Assembly: GCA_902797005.1 (NCBI GenBank)
Contig: CADBRE010000018.1
Span: forward strand, 1-13,139
Length of the DNA: 13,139 nucleotides
Source of the DNA: an uncultured Erysipelotrichaceae bacterium
GTDB taxonomy: Bacteria; Bacillota_I; Bacilli_A; RF39; UBA660
Reading direction: 5' to 3'
This document shows, one piece after another, positions 1 to 5,843 of the stretch. The notes below the pieces were generated by a model that worked only from the letters and a program-made list of their open reading frames with translations, was not told where the DNA came from and did no database searches. Position numbers and translations under genes: made by a program. How positions within the stretch are numbered: position 1 is the first letter of the stretch; every line of letters starts with the position of its first letter.

Positions 1-462
1 GCATATGTAGAAGGTTATAGAATAGGTGGGAAAACTGGAACAGCACAGAAAGTTGGAAATGATGGAAGATACATGGTAGGAAACTATATTCTTTCCTTTA
101 TCGGATTCATGCCTGCGAATGACCCTGAATACGTGGTTTACATTGCGCTTGACGGTGCTAAAGGAGTAACACAATATGGTGGAACAGCATCCGCGCCTAT
201 AGCTAAATCAATGTTTGAAAGCATTATTAATTTGTACGAACTAAAACCTGACCCAGAAGGAATGCCCAAAGAATATACTTGGTATGAGACTAAGTATCTA
301 ACTATGCCTGATTTAAGAGGTAAAACTAAAACTGAAGCTAAGAAACTATTAACTGGACTTACTGTAGAATACTCAGGAAACGGTGAAACAATAATAGAAA
401 CTAACCCAGAAGCTGGTGCTAGAATAAAAGAAGGATCAATTGTAAAGTTATTGTTAAATTAA
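1..462 (+). CDS. Class B penicillin-binding protein with one PASTA domain, 3' end only (SpoVD/PBP2-like)
   Basis: The frame is open from base 1, so the 5' end lies outside the window; 153 residues are visible. Near the start is the motif GGKTGTAQK, whose KTG (residues 11-13) is the third active-site motif of serine transpeptidases. It is followed by the conserved end of the transpeptidase fold (FIGFMPANDPEYVVYI). Residues about 101-153 form a single PASTA domain (MPDLRGKTKTEAKKLL, then NPEAG and an ending in VKLLLN). In this family the enzyme cross-links septal or spore-cortex peptidoglycan outside the membrane, with FtsW-type polymerases as partners. One PASTA domain resembles SpoVD more than two-PASTA PBP2x, but the visible part cannot separate a division PBP from a sporulation one. 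It lies 70 bases upstream of mraY with no murE or murF between. Confidence 0.93.
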   Translation, partial: AYVEGYRIGGKTGTAQKVGNDGRYMVGNYILSFIGFMPANDPEYVVYIALDGAKGVTQYGGTASAPIAKSMFESIINLYELKPDPEGMPKEYTWYETKYLTMPDLRGKTKTEAKKLLTGLTVEYSGNGETIIETNPEAGARIKEGSIVKLLLN

Positions 463-482
463 AAGAAGTTTGCTTAAGACAT

Positions 483-511
483 TTGATTTTTAGAAAAGAT
501 ACTTATATAAT
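483..511 (+). promoter_or_regulatory. Possible sigma-A promoter for mraY
   Basis: TTGATT (483-488) and TATAAT (506-511) are separated by 17 bases in the gap between the PBP and mraY. Spacing and -10 are ideal. The start point would fall near 518, leaving only about 15 bases before the ATG, just enough to hold the ribosome binding site AAGAGGAAGTG. Read-through from the upstream gene is equally likely. AT-rich sequence makes chance matches common. Confidence 0.35.
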
Positions 512-532
512 TATATAAGAGGAAGTGATAAA

Positions 533-1525
533 ATGCTTATATTAGCAAAATCAATATTAGGACTTATGGTAGCATTTTTCTTATCAGTATTTGCAGGATT
601 AGTGTTTTTACCTTTATTAAAGAAATTAAATTTTAGACAAAGTGTATCTCATATGATAACAGAAAGACACCTTTTAAAAGAAGGGACACCAACTATTGGC
701 GGAATTATATTCATTATTCCAACAATAATTACAATGATCATGCTTTATTTAAGAGGAAGCTTAGAAATATCAAGTTCACTTATTATAATATTGTTTGTAT
801 TTCTTTCGTACAGTGCACTTGGATTTGCAGATGACTTTAAAAAGATTGTAACGCATAAAAATGCAGGACTATCAATTACAACGAAATTAGTTGTTCAAAT
901 ACTTATAGCTGTTGTCTTCTTCTTTATTTATATGAAAGATGGAGGAAGTACTCATTTAATAATTTCTTCATTAAATATTGACTGGGATTTAAAATGGTTC
1001 TACGGAATATTTATTCTATTTTTACTAGTGGGTTCATCTAATGCGGTAAATATTACAGACGGAGAAGATGGATTAGCTGGAGGATTATCTGCAATAGCAT
1101 TTCTTTCCTTTGGTATCATAGCATGGGGTACAGATTGGGTTAAAGGATATCAAGAAATAGCAATATTCTGCTTTGTACTTGTAGGAGCATTACTTGGTTT
1201 TCTTGTTTATAATACACATCCTGCTAAGGTATTTATGGGAGACACTGGATCACTTGGCTTAGGTGCAACACTAGCTGCAGTAGCAATACTTACTAAACAC
1301 GAGCTATCTTTAGCAATAATAGGTGGAGTATTTATAGCGGAAACACTATCAAGTTTCATTCAAATCGTGGCAATTAGAAAGTTCCATAAAAAGATATTCC
1401 TAATGGCACCTCTACATCATCATTTTGAAAGACTAGGATGGGCAGAAACAGATATAGTAAAGATGTTTTGGATAATAGGATTTATGCTTGGAATGGGTGC
1501 AATATATTATGGCGTTTGGTTATAG
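533..1525 (+). CDS. mraY: Phospho-N-acetylmuramoyl-pentapeptide transferase (lipid I synthase)
   Basis: MraY transfers phospho-MurNAc-pentapeptide from UDP to undecaprenyl phosphate on the inner membrane face, making lipid I. The 330-residue length and roughly ten hydrophobic segments fit the family. Visible signatures are TPTIGG (52-57), the catalytic pair in GFADDFKK (D100, D101), NITDGEDGLAGG (173-184), VFMGDTGSLGLG (233-244, D237) and APLHHHFE (292-299), the HHH motif that separates MraY from related WecA/TagO enzymes. The start ATG has the ribosome binding site GAGGAAGTG about 6 bases upstream. One oddity is Glu178 in the DGEDGL loop, where the family usually reads DGLDGL. The gene is followed by a hairpin rather than by murD. 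Confidence 0.97.
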   Translation: MLILAKSILGLMVAFFLSVFAGLVFLPLLKKLNFRQSVSHMITERHLLKEGTPTIGGIIFIIPTIITMIMLYLRGSLEISSSLIIILFVFLSYSALGFADDFKKIVTHKNAGLSITTKLVVQILIAVVFFFIYMKDGGSTHLIISSLNIDWDLKWFYGIFILFLLVGSSNAVNITDGEDGLAGGLSAIAFLSFGIIAWGTDWVKGYQEIAIFCFVLVGALLGFLVYNTHPAKVFMGDTGSLGLGATLAAVAILTKHELSLAIIGGVFIAETLSSFIQIVAIRKFHKKIFLMAPLHHHFERLGWAETDIVKMFWIIGFMLGMGAIYYGVWL

Positions 1526-1584
1526 ACCAAATGCTTTTTGTTAAGAGATTTATTGACTATTTTAGAAAAATAGAATTATGTTAC

Positions 1585-1616
1585 AAAAATAGCTTTAGGG
1601 CTATTTTTATTTTATT
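1585..1616 (+). terminator. Intrinsic terminator-like hairpin between mraY and ftsW
   Basis: AAAAATAGC (1585-1593) pairs perfectly with GCTATTTTT (1600-1608) across a 6-base loop, and a T-rich run follows. Only two or three of the nine pairs are G-C, so termination may be partial. No good promoter is visible between this hairpin and ftsW, which suggests attenuation rather than a full stop. Confidence 0.55.
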
Positions 1617-1642
1617 AACATATTATTAAATAGGTGATTAAC

Positions 1643-2719
1643 ATGAAAGACAAGATACTTTTTTATTGCAGCATTATTATATCTGTATTTGGTCTTATCA
1701 TGATTTATTCAAGTAGTTATATATGGGCAGAATATAAGTTTGGAAATCCATTTAAATATGCAATTAATCAAGGTGTATTTTTAATTATTGGAATCATTTT
1801 AATGTTAATAATTAGTAAAATCAACTATAATTTTTATAAAGAAAAATCTAATTTGATTCTTTTAGCTAGTTTTATACTTTTGGTGCTCGTAATAATTCCA
1901 GGAATAGGTATAGTTAGAAACGGTTCGAGAAGTTGGTTCGGAATTGGCTCTTTTGGTATTCAACCCAGTGAAATAAGCAAGATAGCATTAGTTATATTTG
2001 TAAGTAAATATCTATCCAAAAACGATAAAGAAAAACGTGTTACTAAGAACTTTGTATTACCAATTTTGCTAGTAATAATCCTTTTCTTTGGACTTATAAT
2101 GCTCGAGCCCGACTTCGGAACAGGGATGATTATTGTTTGTTCATTAATTGGACTAATATTTATAACAGGTACAAATCTAAGTATATTCGTTAAACTAGGG
2201 TTAGTTGGGATTCTAGGGATAATTGCTCTTATTATAGTAGCTCCTTATCGTCTTCAAAGAATAACATCATTCTTAAATCCTTGGTCTGATCCTCTTGGCA
2301 GCGGTTTCCAAATAATTCAATCACTTTATGCAATCGGACCGGGCGGGTTGCTAGGTCAAGGTTTTCTAAACTCTAGACAAAAACATTTCTATTTACCAGA
2401 ACCACAAACAGATTTTATCTTCTCAATAATAAGTGAAGAGTTTGGAGTCCTTGGTGTTATTGTAGTAGCTTCACTATTTACAATTATATTTTACAGATGC
2501 ATAAAAACAGCAATAAGCACAGACGATTTATTTGCAAAATATTTAGTCTTTGGTCTATCTTTCATGATGATATTTCAAACACTTCTTAATCTAGCAGTAG
2601 TAGTTGGTATAGTTCCAGTAACTGGAGTAACTCTTCCTTTTATTTCTTATGGTGGTTCATCTCTTTTAGTCTCATTTACTATGATAGGAATTATATTGAA
2701 CGTATCAAGAAATAATTAA
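1643..2719 (+). CDS. ftsW: SEDS-family peptidoglycan polymerase FtsW/SpoVE
   Basis: This is a multi-pass SEDS glycosyltransferase that polymerises lipid II into glycan strands together with a class B PBP. With the ATG at 1643 it has 358 residues. An upstream in-frame GTG at 1634 is rejected because it lies within the ribosome binding site AGGTGATT (1632-1639). Family motifs are NGSRSWFG (93-100), QPSEISK (107-113), LEPDFGTG (154-161), SDPLGSGFQIIQS (215-227), LPEPQTDFIFS (251-261) with the presumed catalytic Asp257, and TLPFISYGGSSLL (330-342). FtsW, SpoVE and RodA share these motifs. Location in a division cluster next to mraY and murG favours FtsW or SpoVE over RodA. murD, which normally lies between mraY and ftsW, is absent. 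Confidence 0.93.
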   Translation: MKDKILFYCSIIISVFGLIMIYSSSYIWAEYKFGNPFKYAINQGVFLIIGIILMLIISKINYNFYKEKSNLILLASFILLVLVIIPGIGIVRNGSRSWFGIGSFGIQPSEISKIALVIFVSKYLSKNDKEKRVTKNFVLPILLVIILFFGLIMLEPDFGTGMIIVCSLIGLIFITGTNLSIFVKLGLVGILGIIALIIVAPYRLQRITSFLNPWSDPLGSGFQIIQSLYAIGPGGLLGQGFLNSRQKHFYLPEPQTDFIFSIISEEFGVLGVIVVASLFTIIFYRCIKTAISTDDLFAKYLVFGLSFMMIFQTLLNLAVVVGIVPVTGVTLPFISYGGSSLLVSFTMIGIILNVSRNN

Positions 2720-2770
2720 AAAAATGAAATTATGCTAATTTTAAAAATTGAATTGGAAGATTTTGAAAAA

Positions 2771-2804
2771 GAGGTGTTCCAATATTTAATATTGAAGCAC
2801 TTTT
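2771..2804 (+). terminator. Hairpin after ftsW, probable terminator
   Basis: GTGTTCCAATAT (2774-2785) pairs with ATATTGAAGCAC (2789-2800) around a 3-base loop, with one C-A mismatch and one G-T pair. The stem can be extended a few pairs by GAG/TTT. A TTTT run and a T-rich stretch follow. It lies 55 bases after the ftsW stop and would end that transcript. Confidence 0.5.
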
Positions 2805-2822
2805 GGTATTTTATTTATATAC

Positions 2823-2851
2823 GGCCTCCAAAATTTTAGGGGTCCTTTTTT
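2823..2851 (+). terminator. Second terminator-like hairpin after ftsW
   Basis: GGCCTCC (2823-2829) pairs with GGGGTCC (2839-2845) with one mismatch and one G-T pair, across a 9-base AT loop. It is followed directly by six T residues. It is shorter but more GC-rich than the hairpin just upstream. Two tandem hairpins here would insulate ftsW from the inserted ORF6N gene. A weaker AATTTTG/CAAAATT pair follows at 2852-2877. Confidence 0.45.
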
Positions 2852-2884
2852 AATTTTGAAACACTAATTCCAAAATTTGCGCGT

Positions 2885-2913
2885 TTGCATTAATAATTAT
2901 CTTATGTTAATGT
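2885..2913 (+). promoter_or_regulatory. Possible promoter for the ORF6N gene with a long leader
   Basis: TTGCAT (2885-2890) lies 17 bases from TAATGT (2908-2913), which is preceded by TGT to give an extended -10. Transcription from about 2920 would yield a leader of roughly 200 bases before the ORF6N start. That leader would carry a short minicistron and two imperfect inverted repeats. The -10 match is modest. Confidence 0.35.
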
Positions 2914-2940
2914 AGTATTCACTTAAGAAAGGAGGAAGAA

Positions 2941-2961
2941 ATGTTTGAGAACAATAGATAA
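2941..2961 (+). CDS. Six-codon minicistron with a strong ribosome binding site (leader peptide or gene remnant)
   Basis: AAAGGAGG (2928-2935) is a full Shine-Dalgarno site 5 bases before an ATG. The frame reads MFENNR and then TAA. Such a strong site before only six codons suggests a leader peptide in the 5' region of the ORF6N gene, or the decayed start of a former gene. Nothing in the peptide resembles a run of regulatory codons. I cannot tell whether it is translated. Confidence 0.3.
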   Translation: MFENNR

Positions 2962-3009
2962 GCACTAAATACATTTTAAAGATTTAAAAGAAATATATAA
3001 CAACCTTAC

Positions 3010-3064
3010 GACCATAAGATATAGTCTTTTTGGTTTTTTAGTCACAATTTGCGACCAAAAAAAG
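3010..3064 (+). promoter_or_regulatory. Imperfect inverted repeats in the ORF6N leader, operator-like or attenuator hairpin
   Basis: Three symmetric elements overlap here. GAC-C-ATA/TAT-A-GTC spans 3010-3026. GTCACAATTTGCGAC (3041-3055) is a 15-base imperfect palindrome. CTTTTTGGT (3026-3034) can pair with the ACCAAAAAAAG stretch (3054-3064) to enclose the second palindrome. The second palindrome overlaps a possible -35 box (TTGCGA, 3049-3054), 17 bases before TATGAA (3072-3077). It could be a repressor site or RNA structure; sequence alone does not decide. Confidence 0.35.
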
Positions 3065-3072
3065 TGAGCTAT

Positions 3073-3126
3073 ATGAATATACTGATTGAATTAATTGCAT
3101 GTAAAGGAGGTGAACGAAATGAATGA
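3073..3126 (+). CDS. Possible 17-residue ORF overlapping the ORF6N start (translational coupling)
   Basis: An ATG at 3073 opens a 17-codon frame (MNILIELIACKGGERNE) that ends at TGA 3124-3126, just past the ORF6N ATG at 3119. Its AAA GGA GGT codons are also the Shine-Dalgarno site of the ORF6N gene. This layout is common for coupled or leader ORFs in phage-like DNA. However, its own ribosome binding site is poor and the peptide is very short, so it may be chance. Confidence 0.22.
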   Translation: MNILIELIACKGGERNE

Positions 3127-3976
3127 ATTAATAAACACAAATGAGGAAATAGTTAACATGATTTATGAAATAAATGGTGTAGAGGTGATGCTTGATAGTG
3201 ATTTGGCAATTTTATTTGATGTAGAAACTAAAAGAATTAATGAAGCAGTGAAGAATAATCCTAAAAAGTTTCCTGATCGATTTAAGTTTAGAATTGACGA
3301 AATAACTTATAATTCTTTGAAGTCGAAAATTTCGACTTCAAAAGGAGGTTCAAGAAGGGGCCACAATGCATTCACAGAACAAGGTATTATAATGCTTGCT
3401 TCAATACTTAAGTCAGATGTAGCTATAGATATGAGTATTAAAATTACTGATGCGTTTGTATCTATGAGGCATTATCTGGCTGATAATAAAGATGTATTTA
3501 AATCTTTAAACTATGTTAATAACAAAATAATTGAACACGGCGAAAAGATAGACTATTTGTTTTCTAAATTTAATCCAAAAGAAAAAATATACTTAGCAGG
3601 GGAAATCTATAGTGCATATAGTGATATAAAGAACATATTTAGGGAAGCTAAGAAAGAACTTGTGATTATTGATGCCTATGCAGATAAAAGTGTGCTTGAC
3701 ATGATTTCAACTTTAAAATGTAATGTTTTACTAATAGTTAAAGAAAATGCTCATATAAGTAATCAAGATATAGAAAAGTATAACTTACAGTATAGTAATT
3801 TAAAAGTTATATTTAATGATAGCTTTCATGACAGGTATATAGTTGTGGATAGTAAAGATTATTATCACTGTGGCGCATCTATCAACAATGCAGGCAAGAG
3901 AACTTTTTCTATGAATAAACTAGAAGACAAAGAAATCAAAAAAGTAATATATGCCGAAATAAACAAATACATATAG
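3119..3976 (+). CDS. ORF6N-domain protein with phospholipase D-like C-terminal region
   Basis: The ATG at 3119 is chosen because it follows the near-perfect ribosome binding site AAAGGAGGTGA (3103-3113); an in-frame TTG at 3095 precedes that site and is rejected. The product has 285 residues. Residues about 13-120 match the ORF6N (KilA-N-like) DNA-binding domain of phage and mobile-element proteins: VEVMLDSDLA, then FPDRFKF, a GGSRRGHNAFTEQG segment and a helix with IDMSIKITDAFV. After a linker, residues about 160-262 look like a phospholipase D-type half, with AYADKSVLDMIS (186-197) and HDRYIVVD (237-244). This gives H-x-R-x4-D, a variant of the HKD motif with Arg for Lys, followed by YHCGASINNAGKRTF. 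Proteins of this layout are accessory genes. Their function is unclear: a regulator, or a nuclease-like effector. It sits alone between ftsW and murG, with its own leader upstream and a separate murG promoter downstream, so it is likely an insertion into the cluster. Confidence 0.85.
   Translation: MNELINTNEEIVNMIYEINGVEVMLDSDLAILFDVETKRINEAVKNNPKKFPDRFKFRIDEITYNSLKSKISTSKGGSRRGHNAFTEQGIIMLASILKSDVAIDMSIKITDAFVSMRHYLADNKDVFKSLNYVNNKIIEHGEKIDYLFSKFNPKEKIYLAGEIYSAYSDIKNIFREAKKELVIIDAYADKSVLDMISTLKCNVLLIVKENAHISNQDIEKYNLQYSNLKVIFNDSFHDRYIVVDSKDYYHCGASINNAGKRTFSMNKLEDKEIKKVIYAEINKYI
3316..3342. repeat. 27-bp perfect palindrome inside the ORF6N coding region
   Basis: TTTGAAGTCGAAA (3316-3328) and TTTCGACTTCAAA (3330-3342) are exact reverse complements around one central base. 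The sequence lies in codons for SLKSKISTSK in the ORF6N domain. It is followed at once by AAAGGAGG, which resembles a ribosome binding site but has no useful start codon after it. Confidence 0.9.
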
Positions 3977-4008
3977 TGTAAACCAAAAGTAAATTGAATG
4001 CTTTACAA

Positions 4009-4037
4009 TTTTAAATGTAAACTAAGTATGATAAAAT
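4009..4037 (+). promoter_or_regulatory. Probable extended -10 promoter for murG-ftsQ-pyrophosphatase
   Basis: TGATAAAAT (4029-4037) is an extended -10 element with a weak -35, TTTTAA (4009-4014), 17 bases upstream. The start point would be near 4043, about 30 bases before the murG ATG. A TTTACA/TGTAAA inverted pair (4002-4007 and 4016-4021) overlaps its upstream part. The promoter lets murG be expressed independently of the inserted ORF6N gene. Confidence 0.45.
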
Positions 4038-4074
4038 GATATATAGAAGTATATAATTTACTGGAGGAGAACGT

Positions 4075-5124
4075 ATGAAAGTAATTGTAACTGCAGGTGG
4101 AACAGGCGGGCATATATACCCAGCACTTGGCCTTATTGAAGAGATAATGAAAGATAAAAATAATGAAGTTTTATATATAGGAACTAAAGATAGAATGGAA
4201 AGTAAAATAGTTCCTGAGAAAGGTATTAAATATGTTGGAATAGAGATGTATGGACTTACTAAAAACATATTTAAAGACATAAAAGATATATACTGCATTG
4301 CTTCTTCATATAAAAAATGCAAAAAGATAATGAAGGAGTTTAAACCTGATTATGTAATAGGCTTTGGTGGATATGTAACATTTCCAGTTCTTTTAGCTGC
4401 ACATAAATTAGGAATTAGAACAGGACTTCATGAACAAAACAAATTGCCTGGTAAAACAAACAAATACCTATCAAAAATAACTGATACCACTTTTGCTTCA
4501 TTTACAGATGATGATCGTGTATTTAAAAATAAAGTAATTCTATCAGGAAACCCATGTGCTCAGAAAGCAATTGAAGCTAAACCGCATGATAAAACCAAAC
4601 TAGGTTTTTCTAAAAACAAAAAGCTAATAGTTATAGTAATGGGTTCTTTAGGAAGTGAAATAGTAAACAATAGAATAAAAGATTACTTAATGAACTATGA
4701 TAGAACAGATAGTGAAGTGTTGTTTATCACAGGAAACGCTAATTATAATATGTTTAAAGATGTAAAAGTTCCTGCGTCAGTTAAAGTAGTTCCATATTAT
4801 AATGATCTAAGTGGACTTTTAAAAGTAAGTGATTTAGTGATTTCTAGAGCTGGAGCATCAACAATAAGTGAGCTTCTTGCACTTGATAAACCTTCTATAT
4901 TAATTCCAAGCCCATATGTAGCTAACAACCATCAATACTACAATGCCCTTGATTTAAAAGAAAAAGGACTATGCTATATGCTTGAGCAAAAAGACTTAAA
5001 TGAAGAAAATTTAAAAAAAGCAGTAGAATACTGTTTTAAAAATCAAGATGTTATGATAGATTTACTTAAAAAGCAAAAAAAGCCAAGTGCAAGCACGATT
5101 ATAGTTGAAGAAATGAAAAAATAA
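4075..5124 (+). CDS. murG: UDP-GlcNAc:lipid I GlcNAc transferase (lipid II synthase) MurG
   Basis: MurG adds GlcNAc to lipid I on the cytoplasmic membrane face, completing lipid II. The 349-residue length is normal for this GT-B glycosyltransferase. The N-terminal domain has TAGGTGGHIYPALGL (6-20), the lipid I-binding glycine loop, then VIGFGGYVTFP (94-104) and LHEQNKLPGKTNKYL (118-132). The C-terminal, UDP-GlcNAc-binding domain has VMGSLGSEIVNN (188-199), SRAGASTISELLAL (257-270) and PYVANNHQYYNA (280-291). GGAGGAG lies about 6 bases before the ATG. ftsQ follows after 33 bases, so the two are probably co-transcribed. murC and murB, often found near murG, are not here. Confidence 0.97.
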   Translation: MKVIVTAGGTGGHIYPALGLIEEIMKDKNNEVLYIGTKDRMESKIVPEKGIKYVGIEMYGLTKNIFKDIKDIYCIASSYKKCKKIMKEFKPDYVIGFGGYVTFPVLLAAHKLGIRTGLHEQNKLPGKTNKYLSKITDTTFASFTDDDRVFKNKVILSGNPCAQKAIEAKPHDKTKLGFSKNKKLIVIVMGSLGSEIVNNRIKDYLMNYDRTDSEVLFITGNANYNMFKDVKVPASVKVVPYYNDLSGLLKVSDLVISRAGASTISELLALDKPSILIPSPYVANNHQYYNALDLKEKGLCYMLEQKDLNEENLKKAVEYCFKNQDVMIDLLKKQKKPSASTIIVEEMKK

Positions 5125-5157
5125 TTATATAATTTATAAAGAATAGGAGCATCAAAA

Positions 5158-5832
5158 ATGGCTAAAAAGGGTAAAAAGAAAAAGTTTAATTATAAAAGAT
5201 TCTTTAAGTTTTTACTTTTTTTAGTGTGTTTAATTCTCATAATTTATTACTTTAGTACTAGACACATAAAGAGTATTGTAGTTAAAGGTAATAGTTTACT
5301 TAGTGATGAAACAATTATAGAAACTGCAAAAATAGAAAACTATCCTAGATTTTTAAAACCTTTATCAAGCACTATTGAAAAAAGAATAAAAACTCTTGAC
5401 CTAGTAAAAAGTGTTAAAGTAAAGAAATGGTTTAATTATCAAGTAATAATTGATATAGAAGAATATAAAGTCTTATTTAAAATGAGAAATACTGGTGAAT
5501 ATGTTTTGTCTGGAGGAAAGAGAATAAGTGATTTAGATACTATTGCTCCTACATTAGTAAACTATGTTCCTGAAGATATTCTAAATAAAATGGTAAATAA
5601 GTTTGATGATTTAGATAATGATGTGCTTGATAAAGTATCAGAAATTGAGTATTCTCCAACTACATATGATAGTGAAAGATTTGTTCTTTATATGAATGAT
5701 GAGAATATGGTGTATATAACTCTTAATAAAGTAAAAGAGTTTAGTAAATATAATCAAATCAAAACTAAGCTTGGGAATAATAAAGGAATTCTTTACTTAG
5801 ATAGTGGGAATTATTTTGAAATAAAAGAATAG
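5158..5832 (+). CDS. ftsQ: Cell division protein FtsQ/DivIB
   Basis: This is a bitopic divisome protein of 224 residues. It has a very basic cytoplasmic N-terminus (residues 1-14, AKKGKKKK), one membrane segment at about 15-33, and a POTRA domain at about 36-104 (HIKSIVVKGNSLLS, then LDLVKSVKVKKWFNYQVIIDIEE). The FtsQ/DivIB beta domain follows, ending at ILYLDSGNYFEIKE. In Firmicutes DivIB binds FtsL and DivIC and helps activate septal wall synthesis outside the membrane. Sequence conservation in this family is low, so the call rests on architecture, motif pattern and its position between murG and ftsA. The start has AGGAG about 8 bases upstream. Only 11 bases separate its stop from the next gene. 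Confidence 0.88.
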   Translation: MAKKGKKKKFNYKRFFKFLLFLVCLILIIYYFSTRHIKSIVVKGNSLLSDETIIETAKIENYPRFLKPLSSTIEKRIKTLDLVKSVKVKKWFNYQVIIDIEEYKVLFKMRNTGEYVLSGGKRISDLDTIAPTLVNYVPEDILNKMVNKFDDLDNDVLDKVSEIEYSPTTYDSERFVLYMNDENMVYITLNKVKEFSKYNQIKTKLGNNKGILYLDSGNYFEIKE

Positions 5833-5843
5833 AAGGTGAAATT

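Noticed and set aside
1553..1581. TTGACT as a -35 box for an ftsW promoter
   Set aside because: The sequence 17 bases on (TTATGT) is a poor -10, and the start point would lie inside the terminator stem.
1438..1629. 63-residue frame over the end of mraY and the gap after it
   Set aside because: It overlaps mraY in another frame, has no family signature and covers the terminator hairpin.
2720..3118. CRISPR array, tRNA or retron RNA in the ftsW-ORF6N gap
   Set aside because: There are no regularly spaced repeats, no cloverleaf could be drawn, and no reverse transcriptase gene is nearby.
3977..4021. TGTAAA/TTTACA inverted pairs before murG as a regulator box or terminator
   Set aside because: The arms are only six AT-rich bases, no T tract follows, and such pairs are frequent by chance in this composition.
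4011..4322. Minus-strand frames here and at 6902-7165, 7530-7745, 8788-9081, 9445-9663, 9789-10277, 10842-11081 and 11797-12054
   Set aside because: All lie opposite well-supported genes or repeats, lack ribosome binding sites and show no family motifs. The similar frames at 9789-10277 and 10842-11081 arise from the duplicated anchor sequence.
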